From Mucilaginibacter geliditolerans (GTDB taxonomy: Bacteria > Bacteroidota > Bacteroidia > Sphingobacteriales > Sphingobacteriaceae), in NCBI RefSeq assembly GCF_014200495.1, contig NZ_JACHBY010000011.1, positions 1 to 64,000 of the forward strand: a DNA stretch of 64,000 nucleotides, written 5' to 3'. Below the pieces are notes generated by a model, which saw nothing but the letters and a program-made list of their open reading frames with translations, made no database searches and was not told the origin of the DNA. Below, one piece after another: positions 8,727 through 16,824 of the stretch (its first letter is position 1; the number at the start of each line of letters is the position of its first letter). Both the position numbers and the translations under genes were made by a program.

Positions 8727-8930
8727 ATGAAAAATTCATTCAAAGTTGGCTTCTTAGCTTTAGCTATCGCCGTTTCTTTCGCAGCTTGCAAAAGCAAATC
8801 TTCAACTTCAACTACTGATTCAACTAAAACTGATTCAACTAAAGTTGTAACTGATTCAACTAAAAAAGATTCAACTAAAGTTGACACTGCAAAAAAAGAC
8901 ACTACTAAAAAAGATACAACTAAAAAATAA
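8727..8930 (+). CDS. Small lipoprotein with Asp/Ser/Thr/Lys tail, copy 3
   Basis: A 67-aa precursor. The signal MKNSFKVGFLALAIAVSF and lipobox AACK are identical in protein sequence to copy 4, and the DNA of this part differs at only a few third positions, implying recent duplication. The tail repeats DSTK and KKDTT words and ends KKDTTKKDTTKK. No known domain. Confidence 0.82.
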   Translation: MKNSFKVGFLALAIAVSFAACKSKSSTSTTDSTKTDSTKVVTDSTKKDSTKVDTAKKDTTKKDTTKK

Positions 8931-9066
8931 TTAGTTTTTTAACTGATTATTAGTTTTTTGTAACTAAACATAAGGTAATTTATGGTTTTTCTTAAAAACC
9001 ATGGGTTACCTTTTGCCGTTTTCGGTATTAACTAACAAAACTAATAATCACTTTAAAAAAACTAAC

Positions 9067-9270
9067 ATGAAAAATTCATTCAAAGTTGGCTTCTTAGCCT
9101 TAGCTATTGCCGTTTCTTTCGCAGCTTGTAAAAGCAAAACTGGTGCATCTTCTGCAGATTCAGCTAAAATGGCTGACTCAGCTAAAATGGCTGACTCAAG
9201 TAAAATGGCAGACACTTCAAAAATGAAAATGTCTGATACTACTAAGAAAGACACTACTAAGAAAATGTAA
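9067..9270 (+). CDS. Small lipoprotein with tandem DSAKMA tail, copy 4
   Basis: A 67-aa precursor from ATG 9067; the ATG at 9001 would add 22 residues before the signal peptide. The signal and lipobox match copy 3. The tail differs: near-identical ADSAKM units repeat three to four times, then DTTKKDTTKKM. Methionines recur every five or six residues, a feature missing from the other copies. The upstream atgggttaccttttgcc resembles the upstream region of copy 2. A strong terminator follows. Confidence 0.82.
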   Translation: MKNSFKVGFLALAIAVSFAACKSKTGASSADSAKMADSAKMADSSKMADTSKMKMSDTTKKDTTKKM

Positions 9271-9285
9271 TTTTTCTTAAACACT

Positions 9286-9325
9286 ACAAAAAACGCCCTT
9301 GCAGTAATGCAAAGGCGTTTTTTGT
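9286..9325. terminator. Strong bidirectional intrinsic terminator
   Basis: ACAAAAAACGCC pairs with GGCGTTTTTTGT, with a further TTGC/GCAA inner stem. It separates the lipoprotein cluster from the convergent small gene at 9343-9507 and has T runs on both strands. Confidence 0.88.
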
Positions 9326-9342
9326 TTATAACCAACCCGCTT

Positions 9343-9507
9343 TTACTTTCCCCGGAATAAGGAAATGATCCAGATAATTATAGCGATTACAATAATAACA
9401 GCTATAATCCCTACGACAGCTCCTGCCTTAAATATACCGCCAATAACAGCACAACTGCTCATGGCTATCATAACCACGCACAGCAATAATAAGTTTAGTT
9501 TTTTCAT
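9343..9507 (-). CDS. Small membrane lipoprotein (54 aa)
   Basis: The minus strand encodes MKKLNLLLLCVVMIAMSSC, a signal peptide with lipobox MSSC at Cys19. A Gly/Ala-rich stretch follows (VIGGIFKAGAVVGII), then a strongly hydrophobic run (AVIIVIAIIIWIISLF) ending FRGK. The ATG, stop and composition are all good for a real gene. It would be tethered by lipid and probably by one membrane span. I cannot assign a function; it looks like a stress-type small envelope protein, but that is a guess. Confidence 0.72.
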   Translation of the reverse strand: MKKLNLLLLCVVMIAMSSCAVIGGIFKAGAVVGIIAVIIVIAIIIWIISLFRGK

Positions 9508-9649
9508 GATAAATGTTTGAGTATTGATAATTAAGCGATTAAATACAATAATCAGGCCTTATTTACCAAAAGCTCCTTAACACAGTTTATTTAAACTTTT
9601 TTAAGCCCTATTGATATAGATAAGTATTTTTACCGCATACTTATTTGTG

Positions 9650-11152
9650 ATGAACAACCCGCTACTTTCAATAGATAACGTTACCGTGAGGTACCTGAAT
9701 AATACGCTATTTAAACACTTAACCTTCAATATTAGCAAAGGCCAGAACTGGGCGCTGATAGGCGAAAGCGGTTCAGGTAAAAGCGCTTTGCTGCAAACTA
9801 TTGCAGGCCGCTTTAATGTTACCGGCGGTGAAGTTAAATATCATTTTTTTGACGAGTTTTTAGTACATCACCCCACCGATGCTGATGGTTTAACCCATCA
9901 TAAGTTGATCGCACTGGTGGAATCAAAACATCATTTCAAGAACCGCTCAAACACCAGTAATTTCTATTACCAGCAGCGCTATAATTCATCCGACTCAGAA
10001 GATGCCTTAACCGTTGATGAATACCTGCAATCCATCAAACATGCATCGGGCGAGGATATTTACTGGAACATTGAGAAGGTAATCAGCACCTTAAACCTGG
10101 CAGCCTTACGCTCTAAAGAGCTCATCAAACTCTCAAACGGCGAAACCAAACGCCTTATGCTGGCTGCGGCATTACTCAAGAACCCGGCTTTATTATTATT
10201 GGATACCCCATTAACCGGCCTTGATGTGCAAACCCGTGCAGCTTTTAGTTTGATGATAGATGAGATCATCGCGTCGGGCATTACGGTAATTATGGCTACA
10301 TCACCCTATGAGATCCCGGAAGCAATTACCCACATAGCTCATTTACAGGATGGAGAGATCACGCTACAGCTTACCAAAAGCGCCTTTAAACCGGAGCTCT
10401 TCACCCAAAATACTGCCGACAACATAGACAAAGAACAGCTTAAAGCCCTGCTGACCGCCGAGCCTAAACCGACCTACACCTATATGGTGAAGATGAACAA
10501 CGTAAATATCAGGTATGGCGAAAACCAGGTACTGAAGAACGTGAACTGGCAGATACTACCCGGCGAGCGCTGGGCATTGCTCGGACCTAACGGCGCGGGC
10601 AAGTCGACCCTATTGAGTTTGATAAACGGTGATAACCCACAGGCCTATGCCAATGATATTGTTTTGTTTGATAAGAAACGCGGCACGGGTGAAAGCATTT
10701 GGGATATCAAAAAGAAGATAGGCTTCGTATCGCCCGAGCTGCACCAGTACTTCCCTACCGATAACAGCTGCTTGCAGGTGATCGAGTCCGGCTATTATGA
10801 TACGCTGGGGCTATTCAGACCCAGTCAGCCCAAACGGGCGGAAACGGCCCTCAAATGGATGCAGGCCCTGGAGATAGACAAGTACGCCCGCACCCTGCTC
10901 AGGAACATCCCCGCCAGCGCGCAGCGCCTGTGCCTGCTGGCAAGAGCGCTGATCAAAAACCCCGACCTGCTCATATTCGACGAGCCTTGCCAGGGAATGG
11001 ACACCCACCAACAAGCCCACTTTAAGCAAATAGTAAACACCATTTGCAACCTGAGCGATGTAACCCTCATCTACGTAACCCATTACCAGCACGAGATTCC
11101 CGACAGCGTAACCAAAGTATTGAAGTTAGAGAAGGGATCGGTGGTTGAGTAG
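9650..11152 (+). CDS. Duplicated ABC ATPase, ModF/PhrA-like
   Basis: A 500-aa soluble protein with two ABC ATP-binding domains in one chain. Domain 1 (about 5-240) has Walker A GESGSGKSALL and signature LSNGETKRL. Domain 2 (about 282-500) has Walker A GPNGAGKSTLL and Walker B DLLIFDEPCQG, but its signature reads IPASAQRL, which departs from LSGGQ. There are no membrane spans and no permease or molybdate-binding gene nearby. This fits the ModF/PhrA group, whose role is unclear. The ATG at 9650 is chosen over the adjacent GTG at 9647. Confidence 0.85.
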   Translation: MNNPLLSIDNVTVRYLNNTLFKHLTFNISKGQNWALIGESGSGKSALLQTIAGRFNVTGGEVKYHFFDEFLVHHPTDADGLTHHKLIALVESKHHFKNRSNTSNFYYQQRYNSSDSEDALTVDEYLQSIKHASGEDIYWNIEKVISTLNLAALRSKELIKLSNGETKRLMLAAALLKNPALLLLDTPLTGLDVQTRAAFSLMIDEIIASGITVIMATSPYEIPEAITHIAHLQDGEITLQLTKSAFKPELFTQNTADNIDKEQLKALLTAEPKPTYTYMVKMNNVNIRYGENQVLKNVNWQILPGERWALLGPNGAGKSTLLSLINGDNPQAYANDIVLFDKKRGTGESIWDIKKKIGFVSPELHQYFPTDNSCLQVIESGYYDTLGLFRPSQPKRAETALKWMQALEIDKYARTLLRNIPASAQRLCLLARALIKNPDLLIFDEPCQGMDTHQQAHFKQIVNTICNLSDVTLIYVTHYQHEIPDSVTKVLKLEKGSVVE

Positions 11153-11230
11153 CGGCTGTGCCACGGGACAGGTGAAACAGGTGGCACAAGCGGCACAGCT
11201 TGGAACAGTTAAACGCTATATCCCTCCGCG

Positions 11231-11530
11231 CGTCATTGCGAGGTACGAAGCAATCCCCAACTGTACAGATCGAATATGTTAGCGTGAATATCTTGTGAAG
11301 CCGCTCATTGCCGCGGAGGCTACTACTTTTGTCTTGATACAAAAGGTAGCAAAAAATCAAGACAACAAAGATGCTTCCCCGCTCCCTGCCGGTTCTTCAC
11401 GCTTTTTCGCTGTTCGATACTTCGTATCTCACATCACCCAAAAAGCTAAACCGGCATTCCCGCCTGTACGCTGGCCCGCCCTTGTTGTCAGGGCCCACTC
11501 TTTTTTGATCACGGTTCTAATTGCGCTCGT
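11231..11530. repeat. One arm of a large composite repeat (empty site for the 27.8-kb insertion)
   Basis: The 440 bases from 11153 to 11592 hold no convincing gene. cgtcattgcgaggtacgaag begins a stretch that aligns by eye with 27671-27990. Shared words include tgaagccgctcatt, the palindromic pair ttttgtcttgata and aaaaaatcaagacaa, and tttgatcacgg near the end. Unlike the 27.8-kb copy it lacks the ACTAGTGTC-bounded insert. Confidence 0.75.
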
Positions 11531-11592
11531 CTGCGACGAGTGCTTAAAATGGGTTGGCGATTGTATCGCCCGGGTATTGCAAAAGTGTCTTA

Positions 11593-12267
11593 TTAGTTTT
11601 GCGTCCCGAACAAATAATATCGCTTCTTAGAAAACGCAAACCACAACATCGCTATAAACGCTAATACTGATGGCCAAAAATCAATTAAACCTGCATAAAA
11701 TTTAGTGGTATATCCTTTTAAACGTTCAGAAAGGCTTGGAGTATAAAACACATCATGACTAAGATCTATTATATACGCTGGATGTAGTGCATGCAGTGGT
11801 TTAATATCCAAGCTATTTACATTCCATACATAAACCTGATTACGCTTTAAAAATACGCCAATATCTCCATCATTACTTTTATAAACATCGTCAATACCAC
11901 TTACAAAATCTTTGTATTTAGAATATGGGCCATAAGAGATACGTACTCCATTAATAATGTCTTTGGTTTTGTTTAGTTTATTTAATACCACATTTAATCT
12001 TACATGTTCGGCCGCATCATGCTCTACATTACCAGTAAACGATACATCTATATAGTTCCTAAGGTTATCAATACTTCTATATTTAATAAGATTGTCCGCT
12101 AAATATTTCCAATCACGGTCACTATAAGTATTTATCTCCATTGAATAGTATTTCTGAAACCATCCGTCATTCAACAAATAAATAATAAACAGCATAGGCA
12201 AAAACACCAAACTTATGAGTCCGGGAAAGTATAATTTGCTGAATTTAAATCGCGCTTTGGTTAGCAT
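11593..12267 (-). CDS. Hypothetical membrane protein
   Basis: A 224-aa protein I do not recognise. There is a membrane span at about residues 14-33 (YFPGLISLVFLPMLFIIYLL) and another near 190-209 (GLIDFWPSVLAFIAMLWFAF), flanking a roughly 150-residue soluble part with many Tyr and Asp. A C-terminal KKRYYLFG follows the second span. AT-rich relative to its neighbours. The ATG start gives a convincing N-terminal anchor. Confidence 0.75.
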   Translation of the reverse strand: MLTKARFKFSKLYFPGLISLVFLPMLFIIYLLNDGWFQKYYSMEINTYSDRDWKYLADNLIKYRSIDNLRNYIDVSFTGNVEHDAAEHVRLNVVLNKLNKTKDIINGVRISYGPYSKYKDFVSGIDDVYKSNDGDIGVFLKRNQVYVWNVNSLDIKPLHALHPAYIIDLSHDVFYTPSLSERLKGYTTKFYAGLIDFWPSVLAFIAMLWFAFSKKRYYLFGTQN

Positions 12268-12375
12268 AAATTAAATATACAAACTAAATCCAAACAAATA
12301 ATTGCCAGCTACTTAATACTTTCCCTGCACTAAAAACTTTTTTACTTTTCACTTTTTACTTTTCAATTTAAATAC

Positions 12376-12383
12376 TATATTTG
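12376..12383 (+). promoter_or_regulatory. -7 box of the rpmE2 promoter
   Basis: TATATTTG lies 27 nt before the rpmE2 ATG and is preceded by a T-rich run with the word acttttcaattt. The rpmH promoter has the same arrangement. Confidence 0.65.
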
Positions 12384-12410
12384 CACCCTCTTTATAAGGA
12401 AGAAATACAA

Positions 12411-12659
12411 ATGAAAAAAGATCTGCATCCATCAAATTATAGATTAGTTGTATTTAAAGACATGTCTAACGACTACTCTTTTATAACTAAATCATGCATC
12501 GACACCCGTGAATCAGTAAAATGGGAAGATGGTAACGAATATCCGTTAGTAAAATTAGAAATCTCTCATACATCACACCCTTTCTATACCGGTAAAATGA
12601 AACTGGTTGATACTGCTGGTCGTATTGATAAATTCCGCACACGTTACAACAAGAAATAA
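12411..12659 (+). CDS. rpmE2: 50S ribosomal protein L31 type B
   Basis: An 82-aa L31 beginning [17 protein letters not shown], with the family segments [31 protein letters not shown] and basic C-terminus RTRYNKK. It has one cysteine and no CxxC pair, so it is the zinc-independent type. The start is ATG 12411; the longer frame from 12381 covers promoter sequence. It is a single-gene transcript closed by the hairpin at 12684. Confidence 0.96.
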   Translation: MKKDLHPSNYRLVVFKDMSNDYSFITKSCIDTRESVKWEDGNEYPLVKLEISHTSHPFYTGKMKLVDTAGRIDKFRTRYNKK

Positions 12660-12683
12660 TTACTTGTTTATAAATAATATCAG

Positions 12684-12709
12684 AAGTCTCCCGATACATC
12701 GGGAGACTT
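12684..12709. terminator. rpmE2 terminator overlapping the next promoter
   Basis: AAGTCTCCCGAT and ATCGGGAGACTT form a perfect 12-bp stem. The following T run is also part of the TATTTTTG box at 12713-12720 that precedes the next gene. Confidence 0.88.
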
Positions 12710-12712
12710 TTT

Positions 12713-12720
12713 TATTTTTG
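12713..12720 (+). promoter_or_regulatory. -7 box for the GlmU-like gene
   Basis: TATTTTTG matches TAnnTTTG and ends 4 nt before the ATG at 12725. Its T's double as the terminator tail of rpmE2. Confidence 0.55.
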
Positions 12721-12724
12721 CGCC

Positions 12725-13909
12725 ATGGCAATCATTCTTTTTGAAGATAACGCGCACCAAACACTCCTACCGCTAACTTACACTCGCCCTGTTGCCGACC
12801 TGCGCATTGGTATCCTTACCATTGCCGAAAAGTGGGCCAAATACTTAAATACCGAGTTCTCTTTTAAAACAGAAGCTTACCTGCAAGGCAAGTTCCCTAT
12901 AAAAATTACCGCAGATAACTTATTTATCAACGGCGCTTTTTGTCCCGATACTGATTTGCTCGAAGCTATTGATAAACTGCAAACAGGCGAAGCTTTAAAG
13001 CTTGGCGAACAACTAATTGCCGTTCGTTTAAATGAAAGCGCTGCAAGTAGTTTTAATGTTGAGGCAGGGTTTGACCGGGTTATTAATTATGATAAGTCAC
13101 CAATAGTATTAAAGTATCCTGAAGATATTTTCAGAAACAATGACACGGAACTGCGTAAGGATTTTGCTCTTTTAACTAAAGGTCGCACCAGCGCCGCTAT
13201 CAGTTCAACCAATACCATTATAGGCAATGACTTTTTTGCCGAGGATGATGTAAATACCGAATGCTGTACATTCAGCACTATCAATGGCCCTATTTACTTA
13301 GGTAAACATACCGAGGTTTGGGAAGGCACTAACATACGTGGCGGCTTTGCCTTAAACTCACATTCGCAGGTAAAAATGGGCACCAAAATATATGGTGCAA
13401 CTACCGTTGGCCCTTACTGCCGTGTAGGTGGCGAAATAAACAACGCCGTAATTTGGGGATACTCCAACAAAGGGCACGAGGGTTATTTAGGCAACTCCGT
13501 AGTTGGCGAATGGTGCAATATAGGTGCCGACAGCAACAACTCCAACCTAAAAAACAACTATGCCGAAGTAAAGTTGTGGGACTACCCAACCGAGCGTTAC
13601 CGTAAAACGGGCCTGCAATTTTGCGGCTTAATAATGGCCGACCATGCCAAATGCGGCATCAACACCATGTTTAATACCGGTACCGTTGTAGGTGTAGGCT
13701 CCAATGTGTTTGGCGCGGGCTTTCCGCCAAATTTTATCCCCGACTTTTCGTGGGGAGGCGCGCAGCATGGCATTGAAACCTATTCACTTAAAAAGATGCT
13801 CGAAACTACCGGAAAGGTTTTCGCCCGCCGCGAACACCGCCCTTTTGACGAGAACGAGCAAAACATTATAAAAACGATATTTGAACTGACAGAGGGGTTG
13901 CGCGGTTAA
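12725..13909 (+). CDS. GlmU-like sugar nucleotidyltransferase with left-handed beta-helix
   Basis: A 394-aa protein. The N-terminal half (MAIILFEDNAHQTLLPLTYTRPVADLRIGIL) resembles nucleotidyltransferases but lacks the classic GxGTRM loop. The C-terminal half, from about residue 190, has hexapeptide-type repeats (IYLGKHTEVWEGTNIRGGF, IYGATTVGPYCRVGGEINN, VVGVGSNVFGAGF). This matches the Bacteroidota GlmU-related proteins thought to act on sugar phosphates for envelope precursors. Exact substrate not assignable. It is followed 93 nt later by tpiA. Confidence 0.85.
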   Translation: MAIILFEDNAHQTLLPLTYTRPVADLRIGILTIAEKWAKYLNTEFSFKTEAYLQGKFPIKITADNLFINGAFCPDTDLLEAIDKLQTGEALKLGEQLIAVRLNESAASSFNVEAGFDRVINYDKSPIVLKYPEDIFRNNDTELRKDFALLTKGRTSAAISSTNTIIGNDFFAEDDVNTECCTFSTINGPIYLGKHTEVWEGTNIRGGFALNSHSQVKMGTKIYGATTVGPYCRVGGEINNAVIWGYSNKGHEGYLGNSVVGEWCNIGADSNNSNLKNNYAEVKLWDYPTERYRKTGLQFCGLIMADHAKCGINTMFNTGTVVGVGSNVFGAGFPPNFIPDFSWGGAQHGIETYSLKKMLETTGKVFARREHRPFDENEQNIIKTIFELTEGLRG

Positions 13910-14002
13910 TTAAGTTGATTGAGTGAGTGGTTAGCTACACTCAACAACATGGTCCGACCTACAACCTAATCAACATAGTAAACTTAATAAACTAACAAAA
14001 AC

Positions 14003-14773
14003 ATGAGAAAAAAAATAGTTGCCGGAAACTGGAAAATGAACCTTGATTATAACGAGGGCTTAGCCTTATTTTCTGAGATCACCAATATGATCAAGGACGA
14101 AATAACCGGCGCGCAGGAAGCTGTTGTTTGCAGTCCGTTCATTCATTTACACAGCCTGGTACAAATGGCCAAAGGTTATAGCAAAGTATCTGTTGGCGCG
14201 CAAAATGCACACCAGGCTGAGTCTGGCGCTTATACCGGCGAGATATCTGCTAAAATGATAAAATCAGTTGGCGCTACTTATGTAATATTAGGCCACTCTG
14301 AGCGTCGCCAGTATTTTGGCGAAACCAACGAATTATTAGCAAAAAAAACTGATACTGCTTTGGCAAATGGCTTAAAACCAATCTTCTGTATTGGCGAAAC
14401 TCTGGCTGAGCGTGATGCTGAGATCCATTTCGGCGTAATAAAAGATCAGCTTAAGGATGGTGTTTTCCATTTAGATGCGGCACAATTTGCGCAACTGGTT
14501 ATTGCTTATGAACCTGTTTGGGCTATCGGCACAGGCTTAACTGCTACTGCCCCACAGGCACAGGAAATACACGCTTTTATCCGTGCTGAAATAGCTGCAA
14601 AATACGGTCAGCAACTAGCTGATGATACCACCATATTATACGGCGGCAGCTGTAATGCAAAGAATGCACCTGAGTTGTTTTCTGAAAAAGATATTGATGG
14701 TGGATTAATTGGTGGTGCGTCACTAAAATCACGCGATTTTGTAGATATTTTAAAAGTGTTTAACTCGAAATAA
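14003..14773 (+). CDS. tpiA: Triosephosphate isomerase
   Basis: Interconverts dihydroxyacetone phosphate and glyceraldehyde 3-phosphate in glycolysis. Catalytic residues are visible: Lys11 (GNWKMN), His98 (LGHSERR) and Glu170 (AYEPVWAIGTG). The phosphate-binding LYGGSCNAKN and GGLIGGASL segments are intact. At 256 aa it has normal length, and the ATG is unambiguous. A hairpin repeat fills the space after it. Confidence 0.97.
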   Translation: MRKKIVAGNWKMNLDYNEGLALFSEITNMIKDEITGAQEAVVCSPFIHLHSLVQMAKGYSKVSVGAQNAHQAESGAYTGEISAKMIKSVGATYVILGHSERRQYFGETNELLAKKTDTALANGLKPIFCIGETLAERDAEIHFGVIKDQLKDGVFHLDAAQFAQLVIAYEPVWAIGTGLTATAPQAQEIHAFIRAEIAAKYGQQLADDTTILYGGSCNAKNAPELFSEKDIDGGLIGGASLKSRDFVDILKVFNSK

Positions 14774-14816
14774 GAATATCACCTCCCTCTCCAGATGAGC
14801 GACATTCTTTTCCACG

Positions 14817-14901
14817 CGTCATTGCGAGGAACGAAGCAATCCCCGATTAGCAGGTCCGCCCTGTACAGTTAGAGATTGCTTCGTTCCTTACAGCAATGAC
14901 G
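14817..14901. repeat. Complete GAGGAACGAAG hairpin repeat
   Basis: Left arm cgtcattgcgaggaacgaag, right arm cttcgttcctta then cagcaatgacg. The right arm has a few extra or changed bases relative to copies at 4.9 and 35.2 kb. It lies between tpiA and the next ORF. Confidence 0.9.
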
Positions 14902-14930
14902 TTTAGTTAATATTTGATACTTTTGCAGAA

Positions 14931-15401
14931 ATGAAAGTATTCGTTCCTCCATTTGTTGGTTTTGCAATATTCGGCGTAATTGTGCTGCTGCAATCCATCT
15001 TTTACCCAACACATATGAGTGATATGGGCAAGGGGAACCTCCATGCTTTCATGGCCTGTTTTTACTATTGCTGGCCTCTGTATTTTATAACCGCGCTGTT
15101 AACGCAGGGCCTCATAGCCATCCCCGTTTGGCGCTATGTTGAGGACCGCTCTATGCTGGCAAAGGATATAACAGTTATCATTATCTGCACCATTTGTTTC
15201 CTGCTCGCGGCAAATATAGCTTACATTATATGGGACGAACATACCGGCCGCTTACACCTGGTATGGCTGGCCGCCATGATGCTGATGATCCAGCTTATTT
15301 ATTGGATCATCAATTCCTTTGTAATGCTGATGCTCGAGGGAAAAGTAAAAGTAAAAATGCCTGTCAAAAGAAAGGCTAAAGAAACACAAGCACCTGAATA
15401 A
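14931..15401 (+). CDS. Hypothetical four-span membrane protein
   Basis: A 156-aa protein with about four hydrophobic spans (near residues 5-25, 35-60, 75-100 and 110-135) and a basic tail KVKVKMPVKRKAKE. I recognise no family. The stop overlaps the prmA ATG by one base (TAATG), implying coupled translation. Confidence 0.8.
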   Translation: MKVFVPPFVGFAIFGVIVLLQSIFYPTHMSDMGKGNLHAFMACFYYCWPLYFITALLTQGLIAIPVWRYVEDRSMLAKDITVIIICTICFLLAANIAYIIWDEHTGRLHLVWLAAMMLMIQLIYWIINSFVMLMLEGKVKVKMPVKRKAKETQAPE

Positions 15402-16237
15402 TGAATTATTACGAACTACTTTTTACCGTTATTACCACCGAGGATTTTCAACAGGATCTGCTGATAAATACCCTTGGTGATATCGGCTTTGATACTTTTG
15501 AAGAACTGGAATTTGGCTTTAAAGCCTATATTCCCGTAGATGATTTTGACCAGGACAAGCTGAATGCCGCGCTGACTATTTACCAGGATATGTTCACTTT
15601 TTCTTATGAAATTGCCCTCATCCCACAAAAAAACTGGAACGAGGTATGGGAAAGTAATTTTGAACCCATTGCTATAAAGGACAAGATATTTGTACGCGCC
15701 ACTTTTCATGAACCAAAGCCCGAATTTGAATACGAAATTGTGATCGACCCAAAAATGGCTTTTGGTACGGGACACCATCAAACCACATCAATGATGCTGG
15801 AACTGATGCTGGAAAATGATTTTGCAGGCAAAAAGGTACTGGATATGGGCTGTGGAACCGGCATACTGGCAATTATGGCATCAAAATTAGGCGCTGCCGA
15901 AGTTATGGCAATTGATTATGACCCTGTATGTTATGACAGCACTATCGAAAATGCGCAGCTTAATCATACCGATAATATAAAAGTGCTCTGCGGCTCTAAG
16001 GAAACCATTCCTAATGATCTGTACGATACCATATTGGCTAATATTAACCGCAATATACTGCTCGACCAGATGCAGCGTTATAGTGAGGTATTAAAACCCG
16101 ATGGCGAAATTTATTTAAGCGGATTTTATGAATCGCCCGACCTGGATATCATTATGGATGAGGCCCGTAAATACGGCATAAAATACATTATTCATAAAAA
16201 AAATAGCGATTGGGTTGCCGCGAAATTTATAAAATGA
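15401..16237 (+). CDS. prmA: Ribosomal protein L11 methyltransferase PrmA
   Basis: SAM-dependent methyltransferase that modifies ribosomal protein L11. The N-terminal substrate-recognition region is followed by FATFHEPKPEFEYEIVIDPKMAFGTGHHQTT-type sequence (KMAFGTGHHQTTSMMLELM is diagnostic), SAM motif VLDMGCGTGILAIMASKLGA and the NPPY-like ILANINRNILL. At 278 aa it is slightly shorter than the proteobacterial enzyme, as is usual in Bacteroidota. Confidence 0.94.
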   Translation: MNYYELLFTVITTEDFQQDLLINTLGDIGFDTFEELEFGFKAYIPVDDFDQDKLNAALTIYQDMFTFSYEIALIPQKNWNEVWESNFEPIAIKDKIFVRATFHEPKPEFEYEIVIDPKMAFGTGHHQTTSMMLELMLENDFAGKKVLDMGCGTGILAIMASKLGAAEVMAIDYDPVCYDSTIENAQLNHTDNIKVLCGSKETIPNDLYDTILANINRNILLDQMQRYSEVLKPDGEIYLSGFYESPDLDIIMDEARKYGIKYIIHKKNSDWVAAKFIK

Positions 16238-16380
16238 GTGAAAAAAAGGGGCCTAAACGCTTCTAATTGCAATTTATTTTAATAATCAAAATATTTTTTA
16301 TAAAATTATTCACTTTATTAAAAAAATATTATAACTTTATTAACTATTGCGAAACCATATTCACACTGAATTAAATTAAA

Positions 16381-16722
16381 ATGAAAACACTGGGGAAAAA
16401 AATCAGGTTATTGCGCCACCAAAAAGGTTGGAGTCAGGAAGATGTTGCCAAGAGATTGGATATATCTATCCCTGCTTTCTCAAAAATTGAGACAGGTATA
16501 ACAGATATCAATTTGTCGCGCTTGGAACAAATTGCCACGTTGTTTGATATGGGTGTAGTACAATTGCTTACTTTCAATGAAGCCGAGCATGATCAAAAAT
16601 TCATTTCTGAACTTGAAAATGTTCATAAACGCTTAAGCGACCGGGAAACCGAGGTAATTGAACTACAAAAAAAGGTGATTGAACTGTTTGAAGAACTAAG
16701 GCACCGCAGGGAAACTGCTTAG
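16381..16722 (+). CDS. XRE-family transcriptional regulator with coiled-coil tail
   Basis: A 113-aa protein. A Cro/C1-type helix-turn-helix spans about residues 5-60 (LGKKIRLLRHQKGWSQEDVAK, then ISIPAFSKIETGITDINLSRL). Residues 75-110 are heptad-like (ELENVHKRLSDRETEVIELQ), probably a dimerisation coiled coil. It is preceded by about 140 bases of very AT-rich sequence. Target unknown. Confidence 0.88.
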   Translation: MKTLGKKIRLLRHQKGWSQEDVAKRLDISIPAFSKIETGITDINLSRLEQIATLFDMGVVQLLTFNEAEHDQKFISELENVHKRLSDRETEVIELQKKVIELFEELRHRRETA

Positions 16723-16824
16723 ACCAATTATTGATTTATCGAATTACTGATTTATTGAATTTTTAGCTTCAATTTTTTATTACTTCAATTTTCCCCTTTA
16801 ATCAATAATTCAACCTTCAATAAT

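Noticed and set aside
10811..11092. 93-aa and 81-aa ORFs antisense to the second ABC domain
   Set aside because: They lie opposite Walker B and neighbouring conserved sequence and have no homology-like features.
11295..11630. 111-aa plus-strand ORF
   Set aside because: It reads through the one-armed composite repeat and overlaps the 3' end of the membrane protein gene on the other strand; no protein-like features.
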